Assembly: GCA_963774075.1 (NCBI GenBank)
Contig: CAVZDP010000003.1
Location: forward strand, 496,001 to 560,000
DNA length: 64,000 nt
From: JBBQNR01 sp963774075
Lineage (GTDB): Bacteria > Actinomycetota > Thermoleophilia > Solirubrobacterales > JBBDJG01
Direction of reading: 5' to 3'
Part shown: in pieces, positions 24,077 through 32,999 of the stretch
Layout: the number at the start of each line of letters is the position of its first letter
How positions within the stretch are numbered: position 1 is the stretch's first letter
Notes under the pieces: model-generated
What the model saw: only the letters and a program-made list of their open reading frames with translations
Database searches by the model: none
What the model was told of the DNA's origin: nothing
Program-made: the position numbers and the translations under genes

Positions 24077-25455
24077 GCGAGCTTCTGGCGGTAGGCCTGT
24101 CCCACAAGACGGCCCCGGTCAAGCTGCGCGAGCGAGTGGCGCTGCCCGAGGGACGCGCCGCGAGCGTGCTGCGCGAGCTCGTGTCGAGCGACCAGGTACA
24201 CGAGGCGGTCGCGCTCTCCACGTGCAACCGGACGGAGCTGTACCTGGTCGCGGACGACAACGTCGAGGCCGAGACGGCGGCACTCGGCATCCTGGCTCGC
24301 CAGGCAGACATTCGCCCGACCGAGTTGATCGGCCACCTCTATTCGCTGCGCGACAGCGAGGCGGCGCGCCACCTGTTCAGGGTCACGGCGGGACTCGACG
24401 CGATGATCGTCGGCGAGACCGAGATCCAGGGCCAGGTGAAGCGCGCGTACGAGCTCGCCCTGGTCGAGCGCACCACGAGCGCGATCATGAACCGGCTCTT
24501 TCGGGAGGCGCTCGCAGCCGGCAAGCGCATCCGAACGGAAACCCGGATCGCTTCCGGCCGCCTGTCGGTGAGCTCGGTGGCCGTTCAGCTAGCCCGCGAG
24601 GCGCTCGGGGACCTCACCGGGCGCCGAGTCGTGATCGTCGGCGCCGGCGAGACCGGCGAGCTGACAGCGAAGGCGCTAGTCGAAGCGGGAGTCAGCTCGG
24701 TGTTCGTCGCCAACCGGCACTACGACCGCGCGATCGGACTCGCCCAGCGCTTCGGCGGCAAGGCGGTGCGCTTCGACGAACTGCCGGCCGAGCTCGAGCA
24801 GGCCGACATCGTGGTTTCCTCCACGGCGTCGCCGCACCACATCGTCGAGCGCGAAGAAATGGAGACTGTGGTCGCAGCCCGGGATGGGCGGCCGCTGCTC
24901 CTCATCGACATCGCGGTCCCGCGCGACATCGACCCCCGCGTGGCCGAGTTGGACGGAGTCGTGCTGCGAGACATCGACGACCTCCAGCGCGTCGTCGAGC
25001 GCAACGTCTCCGGCCGAGAGGCGGAGGCGCAACGAGCCGAAGCGCTCATCGACCACGAGCTCGAGCGCTTCACGCGCTGGCTCGGCACGCTCGAGGTCGT
25101 CCCGATCATCAGCGCCCTGCGCGAGCAAGCCGAAGCGGTCGTCGGGCAGGTACTGCGGGAGAACGCCAACAAGTGGGAGGCTCTCAGTGACGCCGACCGC
25201 GAGCGCCTCGAGCTGCTTGCGTCCTCGATCGTGAAGCGCCTGTTCAACCAGCCCATCCAAAAGCTTCGCTCGAGCGAGGGCGAGCCTGCGACATACGCCT
25301 ACCTGCAGGCTCTGCGCGAGTTGTTCGGGCTCGAGCAGGAGGAATCCTCGGCATTCTCGAGCGGTCGCGCCCAGTCCCGGCCGAACGATGAGCCCAAAGC
25401 CGGGCCCGGTCAGGTGACGCCCCTGCGGCGAGCGCGGGCGCGGCGCTCTTCATAG
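24073..25455 (+). CDS. hemA: Glutamyl-tRNA reductase
   Basis: HemA reduces glutamyl-tRNA(Glu) to glutamate-1-semialdehyde, the committed step of C5 tetrapyrrole synthesis. The opening LLAVGLSHKTAPV is diagnostic, catalytic Cys51 sits in STCNRTELY, the NADPH site is VVIVGAGETGELTAKAL, and the dimerisation helix follows at about 310-410. It has 460 aa; the last 40 residues are a polar extension. The ATG overlaps the upstream stop (ATGA), indicating coupling. Regulation by heme-triggered degradation is known in other bacteria but is not visible here. Confidence 0.95.
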   Translation: MSELLAVGLSHKTAPVKLRERVALPEGRAASVLRELVSSDQVHEAVALSTCNRTELYLVADDNVEAETAALGILARQADIRPTELIGHLYSLRDSEAARHLFRVTAGLDAMIVGETEIQGQVKRAYELALVERTTSAIMNRLFREALAAGKRIRTETRIASGRLSVSSVAVQLAREALGDLTGRRVVIVGAGETGELTAKALVEAGVSSVFVANRHYDRAIGLAQRFGGKAVRFDELPAELEQADIVVSSTASPHHIVEREEMETVVAARDGRPLLLIDIAVPRDIDPRVAELDGVVLRDIDDLQRVVERNVSGREAEAQRAEALIDHELERFTRWLGTLEVVPIISALREQAEAVVGQVLRENANKWEALSDADRERLELLASSIVKRLFNQPIQKLRSSEGEPATYAYLQALRELFGLEQEESSAFSSGRAQSRPNDEPKAGPGQVTPLRRARARRSS

Positions 25456-25466
25456 GGCCGCTGGCG

Positions 25467-26444
25467 TTGGCCGGATCCGCGGCAGGCCGGCATTCGGCCA
25501 CGCCCTTTCGAATCGGAACCCGCGGCAGCGCCCTCGCGCTCGCCCAGGCGCAGTCGGTTTCCCACCTGCTGGAGGAGGCGGGCGAGGGGCTGGGAGTGGA
25601 GATCGTCCCGATCGCGACGTCCGGCGACCGCTCGGACAAGTCGCGGTTCGTGAAGGAGATCGACGACGCGCTCCTGCGAGGGCAGATCGACCTGGCCGTT
25701 CACAGCGCGAAGGACGTCCCGGGGGGGCTGCCGACGGGTCTGGTGATCGCCGGGGCTCCGGCTGCCGAAGACCCTCGCGATGCTCTCGTCGGCAGCCCCG
25801 GGCTCGCCGAGCTGGCTCATGGGGCGCGGGTCGGGACCTCGAGCCTTCGCCGGCGCTCGCAGATTCTTGCCCACCGCCCTGATCTCGAGATCGCCGAGCT
25901 GCACGGCAACGTCGACACGAGGCTCGCGAAGCTCGCTGAGGGCGGTTACGAGGCCATCGTGCTCGCACTCGCCGGCCTGCGGCGCCTCGGACGAGGAGAG
26001 GAGGCCGGCGCGGCACTGGACATCGACAGGATCATTCCCGCCCCCGGGCAGGGAGTGCTCGCCCTCGAAGCTCGAGGAGACGACGAGCGCGCGATCTCGC
26101 TGGCGAAAGCCGTCACCGATCGGGCCGCGCTCGAGCGCCTGGACGCCGAACGGGCCGTCGTGACCGCCCTGGATGCAACCTGCCGCACCCCTGTTGGCGT
26201 GCACCTCGGCCACACGGAAGAGGGTCGTTTGCGCCTGCAGGCCTACGTGGGGCTTCCTGACGGCAGCGAATGGATCCGCGACGCCCTCGAGGACGAGGGT
26301 TCGGAAGCGAACGTGGAAGCGGGCGCTCCAGTCGCCGCCGCGCCGGCGCTAGGGCTCGGCGAACGTCTCGCCGAGCGGCTCCTGGCGGCCGGCGCAGGCG
26401 ATCTGCTGCAGAGAGCGGACCAGCTCGCCGCAGAGGCCCCCTGA
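25467..26444 (+). CDS. hemC: Hydroxymethylbilane synthase (porphobilinogen deaminase)
   Basis: HemC polymerises four porphobilinogens into hydroxymethylbilane. Motifs are IGTRGSALALAQAQ, TSGDRSDKSRF, DLAVHSAKDVP with the catalytic Asp, GTSSLRRRSQ, LHGNVDTRL and the cofactor-binding Cys239 in LDATCRTPVG, which carries the dipyrromethane. It has 325 aa, normal length. The TTG start at 25467 is 12 bp after hemA; a nearby in-frame CTG is possible but less likely. Confidence 0.94.
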   Translation: MAGSAAGRHSATPFRIGTRGSALALAQAQSVSHLLEEAGEGLGVEIVPIATSGDRSDKSRFVKEIDDALLRGQIDLAVHSAKDVPGGLPTGLVIAGAPAAEDPRDALVGSPGLAELAHGARVGTSSLRRRSQILAHRPDLEIAELHGNVDTRLAKLAEGGYEAIVLALAGLRRLGRGEEAGAALDIDRIIPAPGQGVLALEARGDDERAISLAKAVTDRAALERLDAERAVVTALDATCRTPVGVHLGHTEEGRLRLQAYVGLPDGSEWIRDALEDEGSEANVEAGAPVAAAPALGLGERLAERLLAAGAGDLLQRADQLAAEAP

Positions 26445-26484
26445 CCGCACCCGATCGAAGTCATACTTGGGCGAAGAGGTCTTG

Positions 26485-28008
26485 ATGGGCACGGACAACG
26501 GAACCGTCTACCTGGTCGGAGGCGGCCCTGGCGATCCCGACCTCGTGACGAAGCGGGCGCTCGACGTGATCGCCGGCGCCGACGTGGTCGTTTACGACCG
26601 TCTCGTTCCTTTGCAGCTCGTGGAATCGGCGGGAGAGGGCGCCGAGCGCATCAACGTCGGCAAGCGGCCCGGCGAGGCCACCACGAGCCAGGAAGAGATC
26701 AACCAGCTACTCATCGATCACGCGCGCCGGGGAAGGCGAGTCGTGCGGCTCAAGGGCGGCGACCCGTTCGTGTTCGGCCGCGGCGGCGAGGAGGCCGAGG
26801 CGCTCGCCGAGGCGGGCGTCCCATTCGAGGTGATCCCCGGCGTGACCGCGGGTATTGCCGCCGCCGCCTACGCCGGCATTCCCATCACTCATCGCGATCA
26901 GGCTTCGGCCGTTGCGTTCGTCACGGGCCATGAGGATCCGGCCAAGGACGAGAGCACCATCGACTGGCAAGCGCTCGCCGCCTTCCCGGGGACGCTGGTC
27001 TTCTACATGGGTGTTCGCACGCTGGACCAGATCGCCGAGCGCCTGATCGAGGCCGGCCGGCCGCCGGACCAGCCGGCGGCGGTCGTGGAACGGGCGTCCC
27101 TGCCGGACCAGCGCACAATCACAGCGCCGCTCTCGAAGATCGCGGAGCGCGCGGCGGTGGTCGGCATCCGGCCGCCGGCCGTGACGATGGTCGGTCCCGT
27201 CGCGGGCCTGCGGGAGCGGCTCGCCTGGTTCGAGCACACTCCGCTGCGCGGGCGCACCGTCGCCGTGACGCGCGCTCGAGCGCAGGCCAGCACCCTTGCC
27301 GCGAGGCTGTCGGAGCTCGGGGCCGAGGTGATCGAGCTGCCCGCGATCCGCATCGTTCCCCGCAGCGACGAGGACGTGAAGGAGGCAGCCAAGCGCCTCG
27401 GGCTCGGAGGCTACGACCTTGTTTGCCTCACCAGCCCGAACGGCGCGCGGCTGCTCGTCGAGGCGCTCGAGAGCGAGGGGGCCGGAGTCGGCGTGTTCTC
27501 GGAGCTGACCGTCGCCGCGATCGGCCCGGGAACCGCGCGCGCGCTCGAGGAGCTCGAGGTCGAAGTGGACGTCCTGCCGCCCAGATCCATCGCGGAGTCG
27601 CTGGTAGCGGAGCTCTCGAAGCTCGGGGTGGAGGGAAAGAGAGTGCTGATCGCGCGTGCTGCAGAGGCGCGCGAGGTGCTTCCAGACTCGCTGCGCAAGC
27701 TGGGCGCGACGGTGGACATCGTGGCTCTCTACGACACGGTGCGCGAAGAGATAGGCAAGCGTAGCCTCGAGGAAATCGGCGGAGTCGACTACGTGACCTT
27801 CACCAGCTCATCCGCTGTCCGCAACTTCGTCGAGGCGCTGGGTGGGGTCGACCGCTTTCCGGAGGCCGCGCGCGTGGTGTCGATCGGCCCGGTCACGAGC
27901 GCCACGGCGCGGGCTCTCGGGCTGCGCGTCCACGTCGAAGCGGAGCGCCACGACATAGACGGTCTCGTGGACACGCTCGTTGCGGACTGCCTTGCCGCTT
28001 CCGATTAG
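26485..28008 (+). CDS. cobA-hemD: Uroporphyrinogen-III C-methyltransferase / uroporphyrinogen-III synthase fusion
   Basis: The first half (about 1-245) is the SUMT enzyme that makes precorrin-2: VYLVGGGPGDPDLVTKRA, VVYDRLV, RLKGGDPFVFGRGGEE and VIPGVTAGIAAAAYAGIP. The second half (about 250-507) is HemD, closing hydroxymethylbilane to uroporphyrinogen III: GRTVAVTRARAQAS, LVCLTSPNGARLL and VTFTSSSAVRNF. This fusion is common in Gram-positive bacteria. ATG 26485 has GAAGAGG six bases upstream; the in-frame TTG at 26467 is less likely. It thus sits at the branch to both heme and siroheme. It overlaps the next gene by about 17 bp. Confidence 0.94.
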   Translation: MGTDNGTVYLVGGGPGDPDLVTKRALDVIAGADVVVYDRLVPLQLVESAGEGAERINVGKRPGEATTSQEEINQLLIDHARRGRRVVRLKGGDPFVFGRGGEEAEALAEAGVPFEVIPGVTAGIAAAAYAGIPITHRDQASAVAFVTGHEDPAKDESTIDWQALAAFPGTLVFYMGVRTLDQIAERLIEAGRPPDQPAAVVERASLPDQRTITAPLSKIAERAAVVGIRPPAVTMVGPVAGLRERLAWFEHTPLRGRTVAVTRARAQASTLAARLSELGAEVIELPAIRIVPRSDEDVKEAAKRLGLGGYDLVCLTSPNGARLLVEALESEGAGVGVFSELTVAAIGPGTARALEELEVEVDVLPPRSIAESLVAELSKLGVEGKRVLIARAAEAREVLPDSLRKLGATVDIVALYDTVREEIGKRSLEEIGGVDYVTFTSSSAVRNFVEALGGVDRFPEAARVVSIGPVTSATARALGLRVHVEAERHDIDGLVDTLVADCLAASD

Positions 28009-28804
28009 CTTTCTCTCCGACTACGGCTACAGCGACGAGTTCGCCGGCGTCTGCCGCGCCGTGATCCACAGGCTGGCACCGGATGCGACCGTGATCGACG
28101 TCGGGCATGGCCTCCCCCGCGGAGAGGTGTTGCCCGCGGCGGCGGTCGCGCGCAACGTGCTGCCGTTCCTTCCGGCCGGGGTGATCCTCGCGGTGGTCGA
28201 CCCCGGGGTGGGTTCCGCGCGTCGCGCGCTGGCGCTGCGCTGCGGAGACCAGCTGCTCGTGGGGCCCGACAACGGCCTGCTTTGGCCGGCGGCCGAGCGG
28301 TTGGGCGGTGTGGAGGCGGCGGTCGAGGTGACCCACTCGCCGTGGCGGCTGGAGCCCGTGTCGGCCACCTTTCACGGGCGCGACCTGTTCGCGCCGGTCG
28401 CAGCCCGCCTCGCCCTCGGGTCGCCGCTGGAGGAGGCCGGCGAGCCGCTCGCAGCCGACCAGCTCGTGCGGCTCGAGCTGCCGATCGCCGAAGCGTCGCC
28501 GGGAGAGCTGACCGCAGTCGTCGTGTACGTGGACCGTTTCGGAAACGCGCAGCTCGCGGCCGGCCGCGACGATGTGGCGACTGCGCGCTTCGGCCCCGGT
28601 GACCGGCTGGAGGTCGAGGCGAGCAACGGCGGGTGGCGCGGCGCGACGTCCGCCCGTACGTTCGCGGACGCGCCCCGTGGCGAGCTCCTGGTCTACGAGG
28701 ACTCCTACGGCGCGCCGGCGCTCGCGGTCAACGGCGGGGACGCGGCAGCGGCGCTGGGCCTGCGTCCCGGAAGCATCGTCCGCGTCAGGGCCGCCGGGTC
28801 GTGA
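27992..28804 (+). CDS. SAM hydroxide adenosyltransferase (DUF62, SAM hydrolase)
   Basis: DUF62 enzymes hydrolyse S-adenosylmethionine to adenosine and methionine. The product opens with the family signature ISFLSDYGYSDEFAGVCRAV; the Asp-Arg-His catalytic triad is represented by VVDPGVGSARRALAL and ATFHGRDLFAPVAARL, and YVDRFGNAQL lies in the C-terminal domain. It has about 270 aa from TTG 27992; 27980 is another start. It overlaps the preceding SUMT gene and has a 4-bp overlap with birA, so it is translated with them. A role in disposing of SAM near a SAM-using enzyme is speculative. Confidence 0.88.
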   Translation: MPLPISFLSDYGYSDEFAGVCRAVIHRLAPDATVIDVGHGLPRGEVLPAAAVARNVLPFLPAGVILAVVDPGVGSARRALALRCGDQLLVGPDNGLLWPAAERLGGVEAAVEVTHSPWRLEPVSATFHGRDLFAPVAARLALGSPLEEAGEPLAADQLVRLELPIAEASPGELTAVVVYVDRFGNAQLAAGRDDVATARFGPGDRLEVEASNGGWRGATSARTFADAPRGELLVYEDSYGAPALAVNGGDAAAALGLRPGSIVRVRAAGS

Positions 28805-29586
28805 CCGGGCGGGAGCGGCCCGCCCCGCTCGCTCCTCGACCTCCAAGCGCGCTGGGAGGAAGCGTGGTGCACCACGACGCTACGACGTCCACCAACGACG
28901 TCGCGCGCCGGCTGGGGGCGAGCGGCGCGGCGGCGGGGACCGTCGTGCTCGCCGAGGAGCAGACCGGCGGGCGTGGACGCCAGGGCCGCCGCTGGGCCGC
29001 CCCACGCGGCCGCTCGCTGACTCTCTCCGTGCTGGTGCGGGACGAGCCGGCTGGAGCCCCTCTGCTCCCGCTGGCGAGCGCGCTGGCCGTCTGCGAGGCG
29101 TGCGAGCTCATCGCCGCCGTCCAGTGCCTGATCAAGTGGCCGAACGACGTCCTCGTCGACGGCCGCAAGATCGCCGGGATCCTGATCGAGGCACGGCCAC
29201 AGGAGCGCTGGGCCGTCGTGGGAATCGGCCTGAACGTGGACACCGACGAGCACGAGCTCGAGCCGGAGCTGCGGGTGACGGCAGGCTCGCTTCGAATCGC
29301 GACGGGGTCCACGATCGACCGCGAGCGTGTGCTGGAGGCCCTGCTGGATGCGCTCTCCCACTGGATCGGACCGGGTGCGGCTCACTCGGGCGACCGGGTC
29401 GTCGCTGCGTACGCGGCCAGGGACGCGCTACGCGGCCGGCGCATCGCCTGGAGTGCGGGGGACCGGCAACTCGAAGGGGAGGCGGCCGGCATCGACGAGG
29501 CGGGCAACCTCGTCGTGTTCCTCGATGGCGGGGAGCGCGTCTTGCTCGACGCCGGAGAGGTCCACCTGGGCTCTGAGAGCCTCTAG
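28801..29586 (+). CDS. birA: Biotin--[acetyl-CoA-carboxylase] ligase, monofunctional
   Basis: BirA activates biotin with ATP and attaches it to biotin carboxyl carrier proteins. The biotinyl-5'-AMP loop is GGRGRQGRRW, catalytic Lys lies in IKWPNDVLVDGRKIAGILIE, and GIGLNV follows. At 261 aa from GTG 28801 it lacks the N-terminal DNA-binding helix-turn-helix of E. coli BirA, so it should not repress transcription. The C-terminal SH3-like domain covers about 215-261. Four-base overlap with the SAM hydrolase gene. Confidence 0.92.
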   Translation: MTGRERPAPLAPRPPSALGGSVVHHDATTSTNDVARRLGASGAAAGTVVLAEEQTGGRGRQGRRWAAPRGRSLTLSVLVRDEPAGAPLLPLASALAVCEACELIAAVQCLIKWPNDVLVDGRKIAGILIEARPQERWAVVGIGLNVDTDEHELEPELRVTAGSLRIATGSTIDRERVLEALLDALSHWIGPGAAHSGDRVVAAYAARDALRGRRIAWSAGDRQLEGEAAGIDEAGNLVVFLDGGERVLLDAGEVHLGSESL

Positions 29587-29617
29587 GAAGCTCCCCAGCC
29601 CGCCACGACCAGCGGTT

Positions 29618-32152
29618 CTAGTCCTGTTCCTTCGCCGCGGGCGCGGCTTCCTTGCGGCGCTTGGCGGCGCGGCTGCCGTTCATGGTCGCGCGCCCCCGCT
29701 GTCGATCGGCGCCGGACGACTGCTTGGTCCGCCGCTTGCGCTTGCGCTTGCCTTTCGGGAAGTTGCGCAGCAACTCGCGTGCGAGCGCCGAGGGCTTGCG
29801 GGCCATCCGGTTGCGAGCACCCCTCAGCACCTCCTCGGCCTCGGGACTGTGGGCGAGAGCCGCGGCGAGCAGCGAAGCTGCGAGCCGGCGATCGTGCTTG
29901 CGCGAAGCGTGCACGAGACGGCGGGCGTTGCGCCCGTGTGCGGAGCCCGAGGAATTGACGAGCAGGCCGAGCAGGCGCTTGGTCTCGGGCCAGCGCTGCA
30001 CCGCGTACTCCTCGTGGAGCTCGCGCGTGTACTCCGCCAGCCTCCACACCCATGCCTGGGCCTGGTCCCGGCGGCCGATCCTGCGCTCCGCAAGGGCCTG
30101 GAGCAGGATGCGGGCGCCCTCGCGACGCTCCTCGCGTGACCACGTCCCGACGATCTCCACCGCGTCGTCGAACGCCTCGGGGTCGCGGCGGGCCGCGATC
30201 TCGGCCAGCGCCCTCTGCCGAAGTTGGGGATTGCGGTTTCGCTGCACGCAGGTGAGCAGGAACCGGCGCCGCAGCTCGCCGTTGGAGTCGTGGTGAAGCA
30301 TGGCCTTCGCGCGCCGCCAGCTGTTGGCCACGACGCGTGCTCCCGCCAGAGCGGCCCAGGCGTGCTGCTCGTCCGGGGGCAGGTACTCCACGGCGATCCG
30401 CCAGAGCTCGCGCTCGAAGACCTGGAGACGGCGCTCGGGGTCCGCCGTCACCGGCACGATCCTCCTCTCGACCCGCAGCCGCCTGCCCCGCGCGCGCCGG
30501 ACCGGCCCGACGACGATGGCCCCGCCCCGGTAGACGTCGCGGTCGAGCAGCTTGTGGAGCGTCACGATCGCATCGTCGTTCTTGGTCGCCGGGTGCACGA
30601 AGTCGATGACGATCCCGGCCTCCTTGCCGGGATGGCGCCGCGTGACGCGCCCGACCCGCTGCTGGTAGACGCGGCGCGATGCCGTAGGCGCAAGGTGCAT
30701 GCACACGGTCGCGCGTGGCGAGTTCCAACCCTCCGCGAGCAGCATCGCGTTCACCAGCACGTCGATTTCGCCGCGCTCGAAAGCCGCCAGGATCTCGGCA
30801 AGCTCCCGCTTGGGTGTCTCTCCGGAGACGGCGCGCGCTTTCATGCCGGTCCCCTCGAACGCCTTCGCGACGTTGTGCGCGTGCTTGACGCCCGCGGTAT
30901 AGACGATGCCCGGAACGTTCTTGAACCGCACGTTGTAGAGGTCGGCGATCGCAGCGTTGAACGGTCCCTGGTCGAGCAGCGCGGCCAGCTCTTCCTGGTC
31001 GAAGTCCTGATCGACCTCCCCCTTGCGCAACGGGACCTTGGCCAGCGTGCGGACCTGCGGACCGGGTGGGATGCGCACGCTGCGAAGCGGCGCGATCACA
31101 CCGCGGCGCGCGGCCTGCGCCAGGTCGAAGCGGCTCGTCTGCGTGGGGAACAGGTCGGCGACGTGACGGGCGATCAGCGCGCCGGTCGCCGTCATGCCGA
31201 TGAAGGCGGGGCCCTGCCAGTTTCGGATGGCGGCGCTCGTCTTCTCTCCGAGCGCCGTGTGGGCCTCGTCGCAGATGACGATCGAGTACGCGTCGGAGAC
31301 GTTGCCGGCGTTGCGCACGAACCACTGATACGTCTCCACGGTGACGGGACCGTCGGCGCGGTCGCGGCCGCCGAGGAGAGGCTCGCAGATGCGTTGGCGA
31401 TATCCACGGTCGCGCAGCTCGCCGAGGAACTGGTCGACGAGGTTGCGGCGGTGCGTGAGGATCAGGACGCCGGCAGTGCGCGATGCCTCGACGAATCCGA
31501 GCGCCGCCACGGTCTTGCCGGAGCCGGTGGCGTGCTCGAACCAGAAGCGCCTCGCTGCGCTCGGGTCATCGAGGTCATCGGCGAGCTGCTCCTCGTCCTC
31601 CTCGCCGGCCCCGTTCTCGCCCAGCTCGCTCTCGAGCCACTCTGGATCTTCCTCCTCGCTCAGGTCGCCGTTCTCGAGCTCCTCGTCCTCGTCCTCGTCA
31701 TCACCCTCGTCGATCTCGTCGAACTCCCCGTCGAGCAGGCCGCCGTCGAGATCGCCGGGCAGCTCCTCTTCCTCCACGTCGGCAACCACGACGCCGTTGC
31801 CGTTCTGGCGCTCCGCCTCGGCGATCAGAGCGGTGAGCGTGCCGGAGAGCACGTCGACCTGATGCGCCGACAGGACGGTGCCGTCGGCGAGCTTCGGCTC
31901 CTCGTCGGAGAGCAGGCGCTCGAGGCCCAGCATCAGCGAGTACTGGCGCCGCCACTCGAGCGAGGGCGCGGACAGGCCCTGCTCGATCTCGGAGAGCGCC
32001 GCATCGATGGCCCGTCTCGTGGCGGTGCCGGGCCGCAGCAGGGCGTCGTCGTCCTGCATGAGCGGCTCGCGCGTCCACTCCTCGACGCGCGCAAGCTCGT
32101 CGCGGGTAGGAATAGTCGTGGCCGACGCGGCCACCCGAGTCGTGTTAGCCAT
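29618..32152 (-). CDS. SF2 DEAD/DEAH helicase with long acidic insert and basic tail
   Basis: An 844-aa superfamily-2 helicase. Residues about 205-215 hold Walker A (HATGSGKTVAAL), about 290-297 the DEAH box (VICDEAHTALG), then motif III GMTATG, motif IV-like PGIVYTAGVKHAHNVA, motif V MLLAEGWNSPRATV and motif VI QQRVGRVTRR. This order resembles type III restriction/UvrB-like helicases, but no nuclease or methyltransferase is adjacent. Between the N-terminal helical region and Walker A lies a strongly acidic low-complexity stretch (about 125-195), and the final 50 residues are Lys/Arg-rich (KGKRKRKRRTKQ). A HEAT-like Arg-rich helical domain spans about 610-780. The substrate is unknown; RNA or DNA remodelling is possible. 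It stands alone, convergent with birA and divergent from the ResA-like gene. Confidence 0.82.
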   Translation of the reverse strand: MANTTRVAASATTIPTRDELARVEEWTREPLMQDDDALLRPGTATRRAIDAALSEIEQGLSAPSLEWRRQYSLMLGLERLLSDEEPKLADGTVLSAHQVDVLSGTLTALIAEAERQNGNGVVVADVEEEELPGDLDGGLLDGEFDEIDEGDDEDEDEELENGDLSEEEDPEWLESELGENGAGEEDEEQLADDLDDPSAARRFWFEHATGSGKTVAALGFVEASRTAGVLILTHRRNLVDQFLGELRDRGYRQRICEPLLGGRDRADGPVTVETYQWFVRNAGNVSDAYSIVICDEAHTALGEKTSAAIRNWQGPAFIGMTATGALIARHVADLFPTQTSRFDLAQAARRGVIAPLRSVRIPPGPQVRTLAKVPLRKGEVDQDFDQEELAALLDQGPFNAAIADLYNVRFKNVPGIVYTAGVKHAHNVAKAFEGTGMKARAVSGETPKRELAEILAAFERGEIDVLVNAMLLAEGWNSPRATVCMHLAPTASRRVYQQRVGRVTRRHPGKEAGIVIDFVHPATKNDDAIVTLHKLLDRDVYRGGAIVVGPVRRARGRRLRVERRIVPVTADPERRLQVFERELWRIAVEYLPPDEQHAWAALAGARVVANSWRRAKAMLHHDSNGELRRRFLLTCVQRNRNPQLRQRALAEIAARRDPEAFDDAVEIVGTWSREERREGARILLQALAERRIGRRDQAQAWVWRLAEYTRELHEEYAVQRWPETKRLLGLLVNSSGSAHGRNARRLVHASRKHDRRLAASLLAAALAHSPEAEEVLRGARNRMARKPSALARELLRNFPKGKRKRKRRTKQSSGADRQRGRATMNGSRAAKRRKEAAPAAKEQD

Positions 32153-32411
32153 GTGGAGGCTTACCTGGATCCCCGAGCCGTCATCGGCACACAGTGCCTG
32201 CGACGCTCTCGTTGCCGCGCGATTCCAGGCCAGACACCATCTAGAGGAGGCGCACCCACCTGAAAAGCGGCTCCGCGGCCACCGGTGCTCGGCGGCGCGG
32301 TACAGGAGGTATTAAAGCACCTGCCGGCGCTGCGACCGCGGCTGTCCGTTAGGTTTCGGCAGAGGTCGTGCAGTCCTTGACCCATCTGTCACGTGCAAGA
32401 GGCTTCGGCGC

Positions 32412-32999
32412 GTGAGGCGGTCCAGGCTCAAAAAGGCCATGGGGGCGCTCACGCTGGCCTCGGCGCTCGTGGCCTCGGGCTGTGGAGCGGACGAGCCCAA
32501 AAGCGCAGCCAGCCTCAGTGACTTCGAGACCGCTCTCCAGGGGGCCCCGAAGCCGCTGGCGGAGCTCTACTCGCGGCCCGCGGAGGTCGTCGGGGGTGGC
32601 GTGGACGCCTACCGCCGCCAGCTCGAGCGCCTTCGCGGGCGGCCCGTCGTCGTGAACAAATGGGCGTCGTGGTGCGGACCCTGCAGGTTCGAGTTCCCCT
32701 TCTTCCAGCGCCAAGCGCTCGAGCACGGCACCGAGATCGCCTTTCTCGGGGTGGACTCCCGCGACTCCCGAGAGGACGCGGAGCGTTTCCTACGCAAGTA
32801 TCCGGTCCCCTACCCGAGCTTCTTCGACCCGGAGGGCGACATCGCCTCGGAGTTCCGCGGCGACCGCGTCGCCCCCAGCACCGCCTTCTACGACGCCTCC
32901 GGAGAGCTCGTCTACACGAAGCCGGGCGGTTACCCGTCCGAGGACGCGCTGGCAAAGCACGTCGCTCGCTACGCGCGGCCGCGAGGAGGCGAGCAGTGA
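32412..32999 (+). CDS. ResA/TlpA-like thiol-disulfide lipoprotein
   Basis: Membrane-attached thioredoxin of the TlpA/ResA/CcmG type, which reduces apocytochrome c cysteines before heme attachment. Residues 1-24 are a lipoprotein signal with lipobox ASGC (Cys24). The redox site is WCGPC at 87-91, followed by FLGVDSRDS and the cis-Pro loop VAPSTAFYD. It has 195 aa. The GTG start has a possible promoter TTGACC(32377)-N17-AGGCTT, which would put the start codon near the transcript 5' end. Its stop overlaps the nfeD start. A link to the ccm genes 10 kb away is plausible. Confidence 0.85.
   Translation: MRRSRLKKAMGALTLASALVASGCGADEPKSAASLSDFETALQGAPKPLAELYSRPAEVVGGGVDAYRRQLERLRGRPVVVNKWASWCGPCRFEFPFFQRQALEHGTEIAFLGVDSRDSREDAERFLRKYPVPYPSFFDPEGDIASEFRGDRVAPSTAFYDASGELVYTKPGGYPSEDALAKHVARYARPRGGEQ

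Noticed and set aside
29618..32152. Type III or type I restriction subunit
   Set aside because: No nuclease motif in the protein and no methyltransferase or specificity gene within 10 kb; kept as a stand-alone helicase.
30224..32263. A 679-codon plus-strand frame
   Set aside because: Shadow of the helicase gene, whose frame shows all helicase motifs. The plus frame is low-complexity Arg/Val/Leu sequence.
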